The notes under the pieces were generated by a model. That model worked only from the letters and a program-made list of their open reading frames with translations. It was not told where the DNA came from and ran no database searches. Below are positions 6,704 to 14,938 of a stretch of DNA of 16,207 bases, piece after piece. The DNA is from DASUFE01 sp036274675 (GTDB lineage: Bacteria; Pseudomonadota; Gammaproteobacteria; HTCC5015), in the NCBI GenBank assembly GCA_036274675.1, contig DASUFE010000102.1, positions 1-16,207 of the forward strand. Direction: 5' to 3'. The translations under genes and the position numbers were made by a program. Numbering within the stretch: the first letter of the stretch is position 1; each line of letters begins with the position of its first letter.

Positions 6704-7504
6704 TCAGTGGCCTTCCTGAGTCATGCGCGTCAGCCTTTTCTCGGCCAGCAGCGCGAAGGAGGAATTCGGATAGGACGTCATGACACCCGTCAGCGTGTCG
6801 CGCGACTTGGCCCACTGACCGAGTTCGTAATAAGTGTAGCCGAGCTTGAGTTTGGCATCGGGTATCTTCGAACTGGAGGGATATTCGTCAATAACCTTCC
6901 CGAACTCGGCCAGCGCCTTCTCCATGTCGCCCGTGGCATAGTAGGCTTCCGCCAGCCAGTACTGGGCATTATTGGCGTATTTCCCGTTCGGATATTGCTG
7001 CAGAAACTGTGTAAAGGACTGGATCGCCTCGGCATACCGCGATTCGCGCAGTATCTCGAAAGCGTTCATATAGCCCGCACGTTCATGGTCGGCGCCTTGC
7101 GCGGAAGCTGAAACTGTGGGCATACCGGCTTCGGTGATGCCTGCTGGCGCGGCGGCGCCGTCAGTGACGGGAGCCGCTGTACTCGATTGCACCTGGAGGT
7201 CGTTCAGCCTGCGGTCGATATCCAGGTACAACTCGCGCTGACGCCGCTGCATGCTCTCCAGGTCGTTGCCATGCTTCTCCACGTCGCCCCGCAATTCCTG
7301 CAGCTCGGCCTGCAAGCTCTGCATCTGCTGCATCAGCTCCACCAGGCCCTGGTTCTGCAGCAGCGATTCGATGCGGGCGAGGCGCTGCGTCAGTTCGTCC
7401 TGCCCCGCTTTCAGGTTTTCAATATCCTCCCGCGTGCCCGCCATGGAGATAGCGGGCAGCAGGATGATAAAAACAAAAAATAGTGGTTTTTTAGCGTGCC
7501 TCAT
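6704..7504 (-). CDS. cpoB: Tol-Pal associated coiled-coil/TPR protein CpoB (YbgF)
   Basis: Periplasmic coordinator of peptidoglycan synthesis and outer-membrane constriction during division, working with TolA and PBP1B in E. coli. The 266-aa protein has a signal peptide ending near ISMA (about residue 22). A heptad-rich coiled coil (about 25-105, with DIENLKAGQDELTQRL and MQSLQAELQELRGDVEK) is followed by a flexible Ala/Pro/Thr linker. A C-terminal TPR domain starts near 145 with AFEILRESRYAEAIQSF, then YWLAEAYYATGDMEKAL and LGYTYYELGQWAKSRD. The ATG overlaps the end of pal by 14 bases, so translation is likely coupled. Confidence 0.96.
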   Translation of the reverse strand: MRHAKKPLFFVFIILLPAISMAGTREDIENLKAGQDELTQRLARIESLLQNQGLVELMQQMQSLQAELQELRGDVEKHGNDLESMQRRQRELYLDIDRRLNDLQVQSSTAAPVTDGAAAPAGITEAGMPTVSASAQGADHERAGYMNAFEILRESRYAEAIQSFTQFLQQYPNGKYANNAQYWLAEAYYATGDMEKALAEFGKVIDEYPSSSKIPDAKLKLGYTYYELGQWAKSRDTLTGVMTSYPNSSFALLAEKRLTRMTQEGH

Positions 7505-7988
7505 ACACCAGTTCTACGCGGCGGTTTTGTGCCCATGCCGCTTCATCGTGCCCCACCGCCATCGGGACCTCTTCTCCGAAGGAGACGACTTCCAGATTGG
7601 CCGCGAGTGCGCCATGCAGCAGCAGAACCTGACGCACCGCCTTTGCACGTTGCTCGGCCAGCGCGAGATTATACTCCCTGGAACCCCGTTCGTCTGTATG
7701 CCCTTCCAGGCGGACTTTGACGTCCGGATATGCGGCCAGATACCGGCCATGGGCTTCCAGCAGATCCTGGAATTCGGGCTTGATATCGCTCTTATCGAAA
7801 TCGAAGAATACCAGCCGTTTCGCCAGCGGGCTCGCCGGGTCATTGATCGCCGTCCGCGGCAAAGCCCCTTCCCTGTTCAGCGGTGTCGTTTCGACCCCGT
7901 TGTCACCCTCGCCGGGCTGATTGTTAGTGGCGCATCCGTACAACAAACTCATTGCCAGGATGCCCATCCATAAAAATACATTACGCAT
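7491..7988 (-). CDS. pal: Peptidoglycan-associated lipoprotein
   Basis: Outer-membrane lipoprotein that binds peptidoglycan and is the end partner of the Tol system. The 165-aa protein has a short lipoprotein signal ending LLYGC (acylated C19). The Tyr two residues before the Cys is less usual than small residues. After a linker comes the OmpA-like domain, with FFDFDKSDIKPEF (61-73), RLEGHTDERGSREYNLALAE (93-112) and the end motif NRRVELVYEAR. AAGGAG lies 5 bases before ATG 7988. It is separated from tolB by a 183-bp gap, the longest between Tol genes here, so it may have a promoter of its own. Confidence 0.97.
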   Translation of the reverse strand: MRNVFLWMGILAMSLLYGCATNNQPGEGDNGVETTPLNREGALPRTAINDPASPLAKRLVFFDFDKSDIKPEFQDLLEAHGRYLAAYPDVKVRLEGHTDERGSREYNLALAEQRAKAVRQVLLLHGALAANLEVVSFGEEVPMAVGHDEAAWAQNRRVELVYEAR

Positions 7989-8146
7989 ACCAACTCCTTA
8001 TATTAAAAGTGATTAAAGACTAAGGAACCTCTGATTAATCAATCAAACGGCGGTTCCTGCGGCAAAGATGCCTTGTTCTGCCAGATAATCCCGTAACGAT
8101 AACGCCCGCGAATTTGCCATACTCCGCGGCAATGAAGAATGACCTG

Positions 8147-8162
8147 TTTCAGAATTCTGAAA
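8147..8162. repeat. Perfect 16-bp palindrome just after tolB
   Basis: TTTCAGAATTCTGAAA reads the same on both strands and starts about 10 bases beyond the tolB stop. No T-run follows, so it is not a simple terminator. It could be a protein-binding site or a small mRNA-end hairpin. Confidence 0.4.
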
Positions 8163-8171
8163 GCTTCAAGG

Positions 8172-9482
8172 CTACTCCTGGGGGAACGGCGCCCAGGTAG
8201 GCTCGCGTATATCGCCTTCGTGCAAGGCCAGCCGCTGCCGGGTGCGCCCGTCTATGGAAACGGCGGCCAGCACTCCCTTCTGATCCTGCTGCGAAGCATA
8301 CAGCAGCATGCTGCCGTTGGGCGCAAAACTGGGCGTCTCGTCCAGCCGGCCGTCCGTCAGCACGCGAAACAACCCGGATTTCAGATCCAGTAGCGCGATT
8401 GAGTAATTCCCCCGGTCACGGTGCACCATGGCGATGCTGCGCCCGTCCGGAGAAACTGCGGGGCTTGCGTTGTAATCTCCCTCGAAAGTCAGCCGCTGCG
8501 GACGTTCACCGTCCTCGCCGCTGAGCGACAGGCGGTAGATTTGAGGGTTGCCGCCGCGTCCCGAGGTGAATACCAATGACTTTCCGTCCGGCATCCAGAC
8601 GGGCTCGGTATCGATGGCGCTGTTGCGGGTCAGCTGCGTCAGTTGCTTCGTGGCCAAACTCAGCAGATAAATATCGGCATTGCCCCCGCGCGACAGCGTG
8701 ACCGCCAGCGACTTTCCATCCGGCGACCAGGAGGGGGCGGCATTGATGCCTTCGAAGGCGGCCACCCGCTCGCCTTGATTTATAAATACAGAATACACGA
8801 ATATTTCGGAACGCCGATTTTCGAAAGAGACATAAGCGAGACTACGCCCGTCCGGGGACCAGCTCGGCGACATAATCGGCTGTCGTGAACGCAGAATGCT
8901 GCGCGCGTTATAACCGTCGGTATCCGATACCTCCAGGCGGTATTCCGGTTTGCCGTCTTTCATGGTAGCCGCCACATAGGCGATATGAGTACTGAAGGCT
9001 CCGCGCTCACCCGTGATTGCCTTATAAACGATATCGCTGATGTCATGGCCGACTCTGCGCAAATCGTTAACCGGAACAGTATAACTATGGCCTTCCATCT
9101 GCCCCAATGCGCCCTTGTACACGTCAAATAACCGGAATTCGACCGTATAATGATTGCCTCGCATAGGGCGCACCATGCCCACCACAAGATGCCCGATGCC
9201 GCCGATACGCCAGTTTTCGAAGTGTATATCCTCAGGGCTATGCGGCTGCTCCAGCATGTCGTCCGACGGCATGGGCTTGAACTGCCCGGTTCGGGACAGG
9301 TCCGCGGTCACGATCCCCGCGATATCCTCCGGCGCCTGCCCGCTCTTTGCGTCCCAGCCGAAGGGTACGATCGCGATCGGCAACGCATTCTCGCCGAAAC
9401 CGGTGATCTTGATCTCAAGCAAGGCATTGGCCTGCGCCGCGTATCCGCAGAGCGCCAGCATACATAAACGAATATATTTCAC
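8172..9482 (-). CDS. tolB: Tol-Pal system beta-propeller protein TolB
   Basis: Periplasmic protein that binds Pal and is displaced by TolA, passing energy from the inner to the outer membrane. I place the start at GTG 9482. GAGG lies 6 bases upstream, and the result is a normal signal peptide (MKYIRLCMLALCGYAAQANA) followed by LLEIKITGFGENALPIAIVPF, the usual mature start. Reading farther upstream in the same frame would run into tolA. The protein is 436 aa, close to the 430 of E. coli. After the N-terminal domain, propeller blades recur as SPSWSPDGRSLAYVS, APSWSPDGKSLAVTLS, EPVWMPDGKSLVFTS, SPAVSPDGRSIAMV and TPSFAPNGSMLLYAS. The start is 13 bp after the tolA stop. Confidence 0.96.
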   Translation of the reverse strand: MKYIRLCMLALCGYAAQANALLEIKITGFGENALPIAIVPFGWDAKSGQAPEDIAGIVTADLSRTGQFKPMPSDDMLEQPHSPEDIHFENWRIGGIGHLVVGMVRPMRGNHYTVEFRLFDVYKGALGQMEGHSYTVPVNDLRRVGHDISDIVYKAITGERGAFSTHIAYVAATMKDGKPEYRLEVSDTDGYNARSILRSRQPIMSPSWSPDGRSLAYVSFENRRSEIFVYSVFINQGERVAAFEGINAAPSWSPDGKSLAVTLSRGGNADIYLLSLATKQLTQLTRNSAIDTEPVWMPDGKSLVFTSGRGGNPQIYRLSLSGEDGERPQRLTFEGDYNASPAVSPDGRSIAMVHRDRGNYSIALLDLKSGLFRVLTDGRLDETPSFAPNGSMLLYASQQDQKGVLAAVSIDGRTRQRLALHEGDIREPTWAPFPQE

Positions 9483-9495
9483 GCACAACCTCGCA

Positions 9496-10269
9496 TTAAT
9501 CGACTTCAAAAGTAATATGCAACGCGCGATCGAATACTCGCGGGTCCGCCGGCGTCGGCAGCGGGGAGGCCATATAGATAGCCTGTTCCACCGAGCGCTG
9601 CAAGGCAGCATCGCCCTGGCAGGTCCCCATCTCCACGCTGATCACCTCGCCGCCCGGAATTTGCCGTATCACGGCTTCGCAGGTCTGTCCCGTGACCGCG
9701 GACGGCACCTTGATCCAGCGGCGCTTCACCGCCTGCAGAATGGCCAGCATATACAGCTCGCGGGCGGATGCCAGCTCTTTCTGTTCCGCCTGCGCGCGCG
9801 CCGCGTCGGCCTGCAGCTGCTCCTGTTCGCGCTTCTGCGCATCCGCAAGCTGCTGCTGCACCTCCGCCTTGCGAGCCTCATCCTGTTTGCGCTTTTGCTC
9901 GGCCTTGCGCGCGGCCTCTTCTTTCTGTCGCTTCTCTTCGGCGGCCTTCTTCTCGGCCTCCTGCTTTTTCTGCAAGGCCAGCTTGCGCTCCTGCTCGGCG
10001 CGCAGCTTCTGCTGTTCCGCCGCCTGGCGTTCGGCCTCGCGCCGGCGTTGTTCGGCCTGAGCCTGTTCCGTCTGCTGGCGCTTCTGCCGCTCGACCGCCT
10101 CCAGCATGCGGCTGTCGACGACTTCGGCTTCGATCACCTCGCCAGCCGAAGGCAGTTGCGGAGCATTCCAGTGAAAACGCAACACCAGCAGCACTACGAT
10201 GCCGGCATGCAGCACGATGGACCAGAATACCGCGGCGCTGTAATTCTCGCCGACTGGCGTTCTTTGCAT
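9496..10269 (-). CDS. tolA: Tol-Pal energy-transducing protein TolA
   Basis: Inner-membrane protein whose periplasmic arm reaches Pal and TolB. About 257 aa from ATG 10269, chosen for GAGGG 4 bases upstream; an in-frame ATG at 10287 overlaps the end of tolR. A single membrane segment (VFWSIVLHAGIVVLLVL) keeps the S-x3-H motif used to contact TolQ/TolR. It is followed by a long Ala/Lys/Glu/Gln helical stalk and a compact C-terminal domain (LQAVKRRWIKVPSAVTGQTC through DRALHITFEVD) with two cysteines that may pair. The stalk is shorter than in E. coli (421 aa in all). The stalk's composition creates a long antisense Leu-rich ORF, which is not real. Confidence 0.95.
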   Translation of the reverse strand: MQRTPVGENYSAAVFWSIVLHAGIVVLLVLRFHWNAPQLPSAGEVIEAEVVDSRMLEAVERQKRQQTEQAQAEQRRREAERQAAEQQKLRAEQERKLALQKKQEAEKKAAEEKRQKEEAARKAEQKRKQDEARKAEVQQQLADAQKREQEQLQADAARAQAEQKELASARELYMLAILQAVKRRWIKVPSAVTGQTCEAVIRQIPGGEVISVEMGTCQGDAALQRSVEQAIYMASPLPTPADPRVFDRALHITFEVD

Positions 10270-10276
10270 GGCGCCC

Positions 10277-10723
10277 TCAGGAGTCATTCGGCTCGGTAAC
10301 CAGTCCCACCTTCGGCACGCCGGCGGACTTCAGAACCGACATAGCGGTTATGATCTGCTGGTACTCGGCCTTGCCGTCGCCGCGCACCAGCACCGGGGTA
10401 TCGGGCTTGCCCCTCAGCACGGTCGCCACCAGTTTCTTCAGCTTGTCGTTCTTGATCGGTTTATCCGGAGCGTCGCCGATGTTCAGATAATAATTGCCCT
10501 TGCGGTCGACCGTCAGCACGATCGGCTCCTTCGAATTCTGCGGCATGGGTTCGGCCGAGGTTTCCGGCAAATCCACCTCGACGCCCTTGGTCAGCAGGGG
10601 CGCGGTGATCATGAAAATCACCAGCAGCACCAGCATCACGTCGATATAGGGCACGACGTTGATTTCGGACATCGGTTTGCGCTTTTTATAGGCCATCGCG
10701 ATTCTTGGTCCGTTATTGGTCAT
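10277..10723 (-). CDS. tolR: Tol-Pal proton-channel subunit TolR
   Basis: ExbD-family inner-membrane protein that with TolQ converts proton flow into TolA motion. The 148-aa protein has one membrane helix near the N-terminus (VMLVLLVIFMITAPLL), preceded by the hallmark SEINVVPYIDVML with the proton-binding Asp (D28 from this start). The periplasmic part follows (GVEVDLPETSAEPMP, DTPVLVRGDGKAEYQQII). ATG 10723 overlaps tolQ by 11 bases. A shorter start at ATG 10696 (MAYKKRKPMSEINVV) resembles relatives equally well and avoids the overlap, so the exact start is uncertain. Confidence 0.96.
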   Translation of the reverse strand: MTNNGPRIAMAYKKRKPMSEINVVPYIDVMLVLLVIFMITAPLLTKGVEVDLPETSAEPMPQNSKEPIVLTVDRKGNYYLNIGDAPDKPIKNDKLKKLVATVLRGKPDTPVLVRGDGKAEYQQIITAMSVLKSAGVPKVGLVTEPNDS

Positions 10724-11381
10724 CTTTCGCCGAGACCTGCCGCTGGATCAGGGTCGAAAACTCCTCCATGAAGTTTTCATAGCGGTTGGCCAGCCGCTCC
10801 ACCTGCGCTGAAAACCGGTTGTAGGCGACCACGGCCGGGATCGCGGCGAACAGGCCCATGGCGGTCGCGACCAGGGCTTCGGCGATGCCCGGCGCGACCA
10901 TGCTCAAGGTCGCCTGCTGCACGTTGGACAGGGAACGGAAGGAATTCATAATGCCCCAGACGGTGCCGAACAGGCCCACATAGGGACTGGTGGAGCCGAC
11001 GGTGGCTAGAAAATTCAGGTGCGTTTCGAGAGAGTCGATCTCGCGCGAAAGCGTCACGCGCATCACGCGATGAGCGGCGTCCACGATGCGGTCAGGTGAG
11101 GATTTGACCTTGCTGTGCATATACTCCTTGAAACCGGCTTCGAAGATGCGCTCCATCGCCGCCAGCGGGCGGCCGCTCTGCTGCAGCTCGTTATAAAGAT
11201 CGCGCAGATTGCCGCCGGACCAGAAGCGGTCCTCGAAAGCGGTCGAATCGCGGTAGGCGCGCTTCAGCATGCGCGATTTCTGGAAGATAAAGGACCACGA
11301 GGCCAATGAAGCCAGCAGCAGCATTCCCATGACGATCTGGACCACCAGGCTGGCCCCCGTGACCAGATGAAGCAGAGACAT
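10713..11381 (-). CDS. tolQ: Tol-Pal proton-channel subunit TolQ
   Basis: ExbB/MotA-family membrane protein of the Tol motor. About 222 aa with three membrane segments: SLVVQIVMGMLLLASLASWSF near the start, YVGLFGTVWGIMNSF in the conserved middle loop-helix, and ALVATAMGLFAAIPAVVAYN. The stretch STSPYVGLFGTVWGIM with the following AEALVATAMG is diagnostic for the family. I prefer ATG 11381, which begins one base after the ybgC stop with AGGTG 9 bases upstream; a GTG at 11393 would overlap ybgC. The close packing points to one message with ybgC and tolR. Confidence 0.96.
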   Translation of the reverse strand: MSLLHLVTGASLVVQIVMGMLLLASLASWSFIFQKSRMLKRAYRDSTAFEDRFWSGGNLRDLYNELQQSGRPLAAMERIFEAGFKEYMHSKVKSSPDRIVDAAHRVMRVTLSREIDSLETHLNFLATVGSTSPYVGLFGTVWGIMNSFRSLSNVQQATLSMVAPGIAEALVATAMGLFAAIPAVVAYNRFSAQVERLANRYENFMEEFSTLIQRQVSAKDDQ

Positions 11382-11382
11382 G

Positions 11383-11805
11383 TCAGTCGGCACCTGAAAG
11401 TTTCTCCCTTATTGGTTTAGGTATACGGACCGGCCTGAACCGGACCGAATCGAGACATGCGAGCTCTATTCTTCCTTCCACCAGCAGCTCCGGGCCGGCA
11501 TCGTTGCCCCGCAGGCGCAAAACGCTCTGATTAAAGGACATACCCGCATTTGAAAAGTTCGCCAGCACCGCGCTAACCTCCAGTTCGTCGCTCAACCGCG
11601 CGGGGCGCAGATATTTTATCTCGACGGCGGTAACCGCGAAGAAAATCCCATGATCGCGCTGCAACACCTGCAGGCTGAAGCCGAGCCGCTGCAGAAAATC
11701 GCTGCGCGCATGGTCGAGGTAATTGAGATAACGGGCGTGATACACCACGCCGCCGCCGTCGGTATCGTCGTAATAAACTTGCTTTCTGATACTGTGAACT
11801 TTCAT
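11383..11805 (-). CDS. ybgC: Tol-Pal associated acyl-CoA thioesterase
   Basis: Cytoplasmic hot-dog fold thioesterase encoded at the head of many tol-pal operons, thought to hydrolyse acyl-CoA or acyl-ACP in connection with phospholipid metabolism. 140 aa, the usual size. The family motif is near the start: VYYDDTDGGGVVYHARYL with the catalytic Asp at about D16, then NYLDHARSDFLQRLG. Typical core strands follow (FFAVTAVEIKYLRPARLSDEL and the FNQSVLRL segment). It starts 6 bases after the ruvB stop and ends one base before tolQ. The ribosome binding site is weak, so it probably depends on coupling with ruvB. Confidence 0.94.
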   Translation of the reverse strand: MKVHSIRKQVYYDDTDGGGVVYHARYLNYLDHARSDFLQRLGFSLQVLQRDHGIFFAVTAVEIKYLRPARLSDELEVSAVLANFSNAGMSFNQSVLRLRGNDAGPELLVEGRIELACLDSVRFRPVRIPKPIREKLSGAD

Positions 11806-11811
11806 GCGGAT

Positions 11812-12846
<1,035 letters not shown>

Positions 12847-12860
12847 ATGAACAGTCTTAG

Positions 12861-12932
12861 CACAGAGAGATGTAGACACAGAGTAAAGATTCTGTAAATT
12901 CTCTATGTGCTCCGTGTCTCCATGCCTCTGTG
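12861..12932. repeat. Imperfect inverted repeat between ruvA and ruvB
   Basis: CACAGAG (12861-12867) pairs with CTCTGTG (12926-12932). Inner segments continue the match: ATG.AGACAC.GAG on one arm against CTC.GTGTCT.CAT on the other, and AGATT/AATTCTCT close to the centre. Each arm is about 30 bp with several mismatches. The arms are built from short CACAGAG/CACGGAG-type units. The element could fold in the mRNA leader of ruvB. It looks like a small palindromic interspersed repeat, origin unknown. Confidence 0.6.
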
Positions 12933-12949
12933 GTTGATTAAATCGAATC

Positions 12950-13540
12950 TCACTTCATTGCGGCTTTCAGCGCCATACGTATCAATTCCTCGGTGCTGGC
13001 GCCGGAACGCTCCACCGCCGTGATCATGCGACTGGCATCCACCGGCTTGTAACCAAGGGAGATCAACGCGGTGACCGCCTCCTCCACCGGCGTACCGGCG
13101 GCGGATAAGGCGGGCGCGGCGGCGAAGGCGACCGGAATGCCCTCCAGTTTGTCCTTCATCTCCACCAGCAGGCGCTGCGCCGTTTTTTTGCCGACGCCGG
13201 GGAGGCGCACCAGCGCGCTCTCGTCGGCGCTCTGCACGCAACGGATAAAGGCGCCGACTTCGATGCCCGACAGTATGGTCAGCGCCAGCCGCGGGCCGAT
13301 GCCGCTGATCTTGATCAGGGTGCGAAACAGGGCCCGTTCCGCCTCGGTCGCGAAGCCGTACAGATGGATCGCATCCTCGCGCACATTGGTGTGGATCAGT
13401 AACACAACCGGCTCGCCAGGTTCCGGCAGCACATAGAAAGTGGACATCGGCGCATCGACCTCATAGCCCACGCCGTTGACATCGAGAATCAGGCCCGGGG
13501 CCTGCTTGCTGACGACTTTACCGGCCAGGCGCCCGATCAT
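12950..13540 (-). CDS. ruvA: Holliday junction DNA-binding protein RuvA
   Basis: Tetrameric protein that holds the four-way junction and loads RuvB. The 196-aa protein begins MIGRLAGKVVSKQAPGLILDVNGVGYEVD, the OB-fold domain. Two helix-hairpin-helix motifs follow: ISGIGPRLALTIL (78-90) and LPGVGKKTAQRLLVEM (113-128). After an Ala-rich flexible linker (about 137-150) comes the RuvB-contacting C-terminal domain (VEEAVTALISLGYKPVDASR to LIRMALKAAMK). Its ATG overlaps the ruvC stop by four bases (ATGA), with AGGA 7 bases upstream: tight translational coupling. Confidence 0.97.
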   Translation of the reverse strand: MIGRLAGKVVSKQAPGLILDVNGVGYEVDAPMSTFYVLPEPGEPVVLLIHTNVREDAIHLYGFATEAERALFRTLIKISGIGPRLALTILSGIEVGAFIRCVQSADESALVRLPGVGKKTAQRLLVEMKDKLEGIPVAFAAAPALSAAGTPVEEAVTALISLGYKPVDASRMITAVERSGASTEELIRMALKAAMK

Positions 13541-14070
13541 AACTTCATCCTGCGCAGACCGCGTCCCGAGCTGCGGGGACCGCGGATATAGCGCTGTCCG
13601 CGGGCATGACCGTGACAGATCGCGATCGCCAGCGCATCGGCGGCGTCGGCCTGCAAGGGTCCGCGGATATTCAGCAGGGTTCTGGTCATATGCTGCACTT
13701 GTTCTTTGGCGGCGCCGCCCGTGCCGACCACCGATTTTTTCACGACGCGCGCCGCGTACTCATGCACGGGGATATGGTTCAGCATGCAGGCAGCCATGCA
13801 TACTCCCCGCGCCTGCCCCAGCTTAAGCGCCGACAGCGCGTTGCGGCTGACGAACACTTCCTCGATCGCGGCTTCCACGGGATTCCAGCGCCCGATAACG
13901 GCGGCCAGAACGCGCTGTATTTCCGCCATGCGTTCCGGCTGTTCCAGATGATCGAGACGTATGCTGCCGTGATCGAGGTAGCGGTTGCTGTGGCCGTCGC
14001 TGTCGATGACGCCGTAACCGGTCACCACGGAGCCGGGATCGATGCCCAGAATTCTAACCGGAGTAGCGAC
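13537..14070 (-). CDS. ruvC: Holliday junction resolvase RuvC, apparent non-canonical GTC start
   Basis: Endonuclease that cuts Holliday junctions. The conserved protein reads VATPVRILGIDPGS, then VVTGYGVID and so on. By family comparison the catalytic residues are D11 (E. coli D7), E70 (E66), D142 and D145 (D138, D141, in QADAADALAIAICH). The reading frame has no ATG, GTG or TTG upstream of the GIDPGS Asp. A GTC at 14068-14070 lies 7 bases after AGGAG, exactly where the start belongs, giving 177 aa (173 in E. coli). The first standard start, GTG 14028, would make 163 aa and lose the catalytic Asp and have no ribosome binding site. Either the start is GTC, or one base (GTG to GTC) is a mutation or sequence error. 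It lies between yebC and ruvA. Confidence 0.9.
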   Translation of the reverse strand, partial: VATPVRILGIDPGSVVTGYGVIDSDGHSNRYLDHGSIRLDHLEQPERMAEIQRVLAAVIGRWNPVEAAIEEVFVSRNALSALKLGQARGVCMAACMLNHIPVHEYAARVVKKSVVGTGGAAKEQVQHMTRTLLNIRGPLQADAADALAIAICHGHARGQRYIRGPRSSGRGLRRMKL

Positions 14071-14094
14071 GGGCCTTCTCCTAAGATGCTTGGG

Positions 14095-14841
14095 TTAATT
14101 CAATTCGGCCAGAATATCATCGGGAATGTCCGCATTGGAATAGACTTCCTGGACGTCGTCCAGCTCTTCCAGCGTATTGGTCAGCTTCAGCAGTTTTTCC
14201 GCGGTTTCGCGATCGACCGGCGCGCCGGTGGTGGCGCGCATGGTGACCTCCCCCGCCGCCGGTTCCAGCCCGCCCTTGGTCATGGCGGTTTTAATATCCA
14301 TATAAAGCTCCGGGTTCGTCAGCACATCGATCGAACCGTCGCCATTGACCACTACATCGTCGGCTCCCGCTTCCAACGCGAGCTCCATCACCTTGTCCTC
14401 GCTGGTGCCGGGGGCATAGCTCAGAATGCCGGTCTTCTTGAACATGTAGCCGACCGAGCCGTCGGTGCCGAGGTTGCCCCCGCACTTGCTGAAGGCGAAA
14501 CGCACTTCGGATACGGTGCGGTTGCGGTTGTCGGTCAGACAATCCACCATGACGGCGACGCCGCCCGGGCCGTAGCCCTCGTAGCGCACTTCCTCGTAAT
14601 TCGCGCCCTCCACTTCGCCGGCGCCGCGCTTGATCGCGCGCTCGATGGTGTCCTTGGTCATGTTGGCGCTGAGCGCCTTGTCCACGACCAGCCTCAAGCG
14701 CGGATTGGAATTGATATCCGACCCGCCCATGCGGGCAGCGGTGGTGATTTCCCGGATATATCGGGTAAACAACTTGCCTCGCTTGGCGTCCTGGGCGCCC
14801 TTTCTATGCTGGATGTTCGCCCATTTACTATGGCCTGCCAT
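14095..14841 (-). CDS. yebC: YebC/PmpR-family (TACO1-like) protein
   Basis: A 248-aa member of the widespread YebC family, described as transcriptional regulators in some bacteria and more recently as ribosome-associated factors that help translate proline-rich stretches. The N-terminal signature MAGHSKWANIQHRKGAQDAK is intact, followed by LFTRYIREITTAARMGG, AIKRGAGEVEGANYEEVRYEGYGPGGVA, RTVSEVRFAFSKCGGNLGTDGSVGYMF and an acidic end (LEELDDVQEVYSNADI). GGAG lies 6 bases before ATG. It stands directly upstream of ruvCAB, a common arrangement. A promoter is predicted in the 97-bp gap after nadA. Confidence 0.97.
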   Translation of the reverse strand: MAGHSKWANIQHRKGAQDAKRGKLFTRYIREITTAARMGGSDINSNPRLRLVVDKALSANMTKDTIERAIKRGAGEVEGANYEEVRYEGYGPGGVAVMVDCLTDNRNRTVSEVRFAFSKCGGNLGTDGSVGYMFKKTGILSYAPGTSEDKVMELALEAGADDVVVNGDGSIDVLTNPELYMDIKTAMTKGGLEPAAGEVTMRATTGAPVDRETAEKLLKLTNTLEELDDVQEVYSNADIPDDILAELN

Positions 14842-14898
14842 GGTTCACTCCACGAAAAATACCGTTATTTGTTTGTTCAGAGCCCTGAACGGGCGGGA

Positions 14899-14928
14899 AT
14901 TCTACAGCAGCCTCCCGGGGCTACTCAA
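14899..14928 (-). promoter_or_regulatory. Candidate sigma-70 promoter for yebC-ruvCAB
   Basis: On the minus strand TTGAGT (14923-14928), an 18-base spacer, then TAGAAT (14899-14904). The leader would be about 50 nt and carry a small hairpin, GTTCAG/CTGAAC (14875-14890), before the yebC ribosome binding site. Both hexamers are good matches. I see no CTGT-N8-ACAG LexA-type box nearby. Confidence 0.5.
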
Positions 14929-14938
14929 AGGGTACCGC

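Noticed and set aside
9154..10299. 381-codon plus-strand ORF opposite tolA/tolB with Leu-rich stretches
   Set aside because: It is the antisense of the TolA Ala/Lys/Glu/Gln stalk, whose codon pattern yields long open low-complexity frames. The sense genes have complete family motifs.
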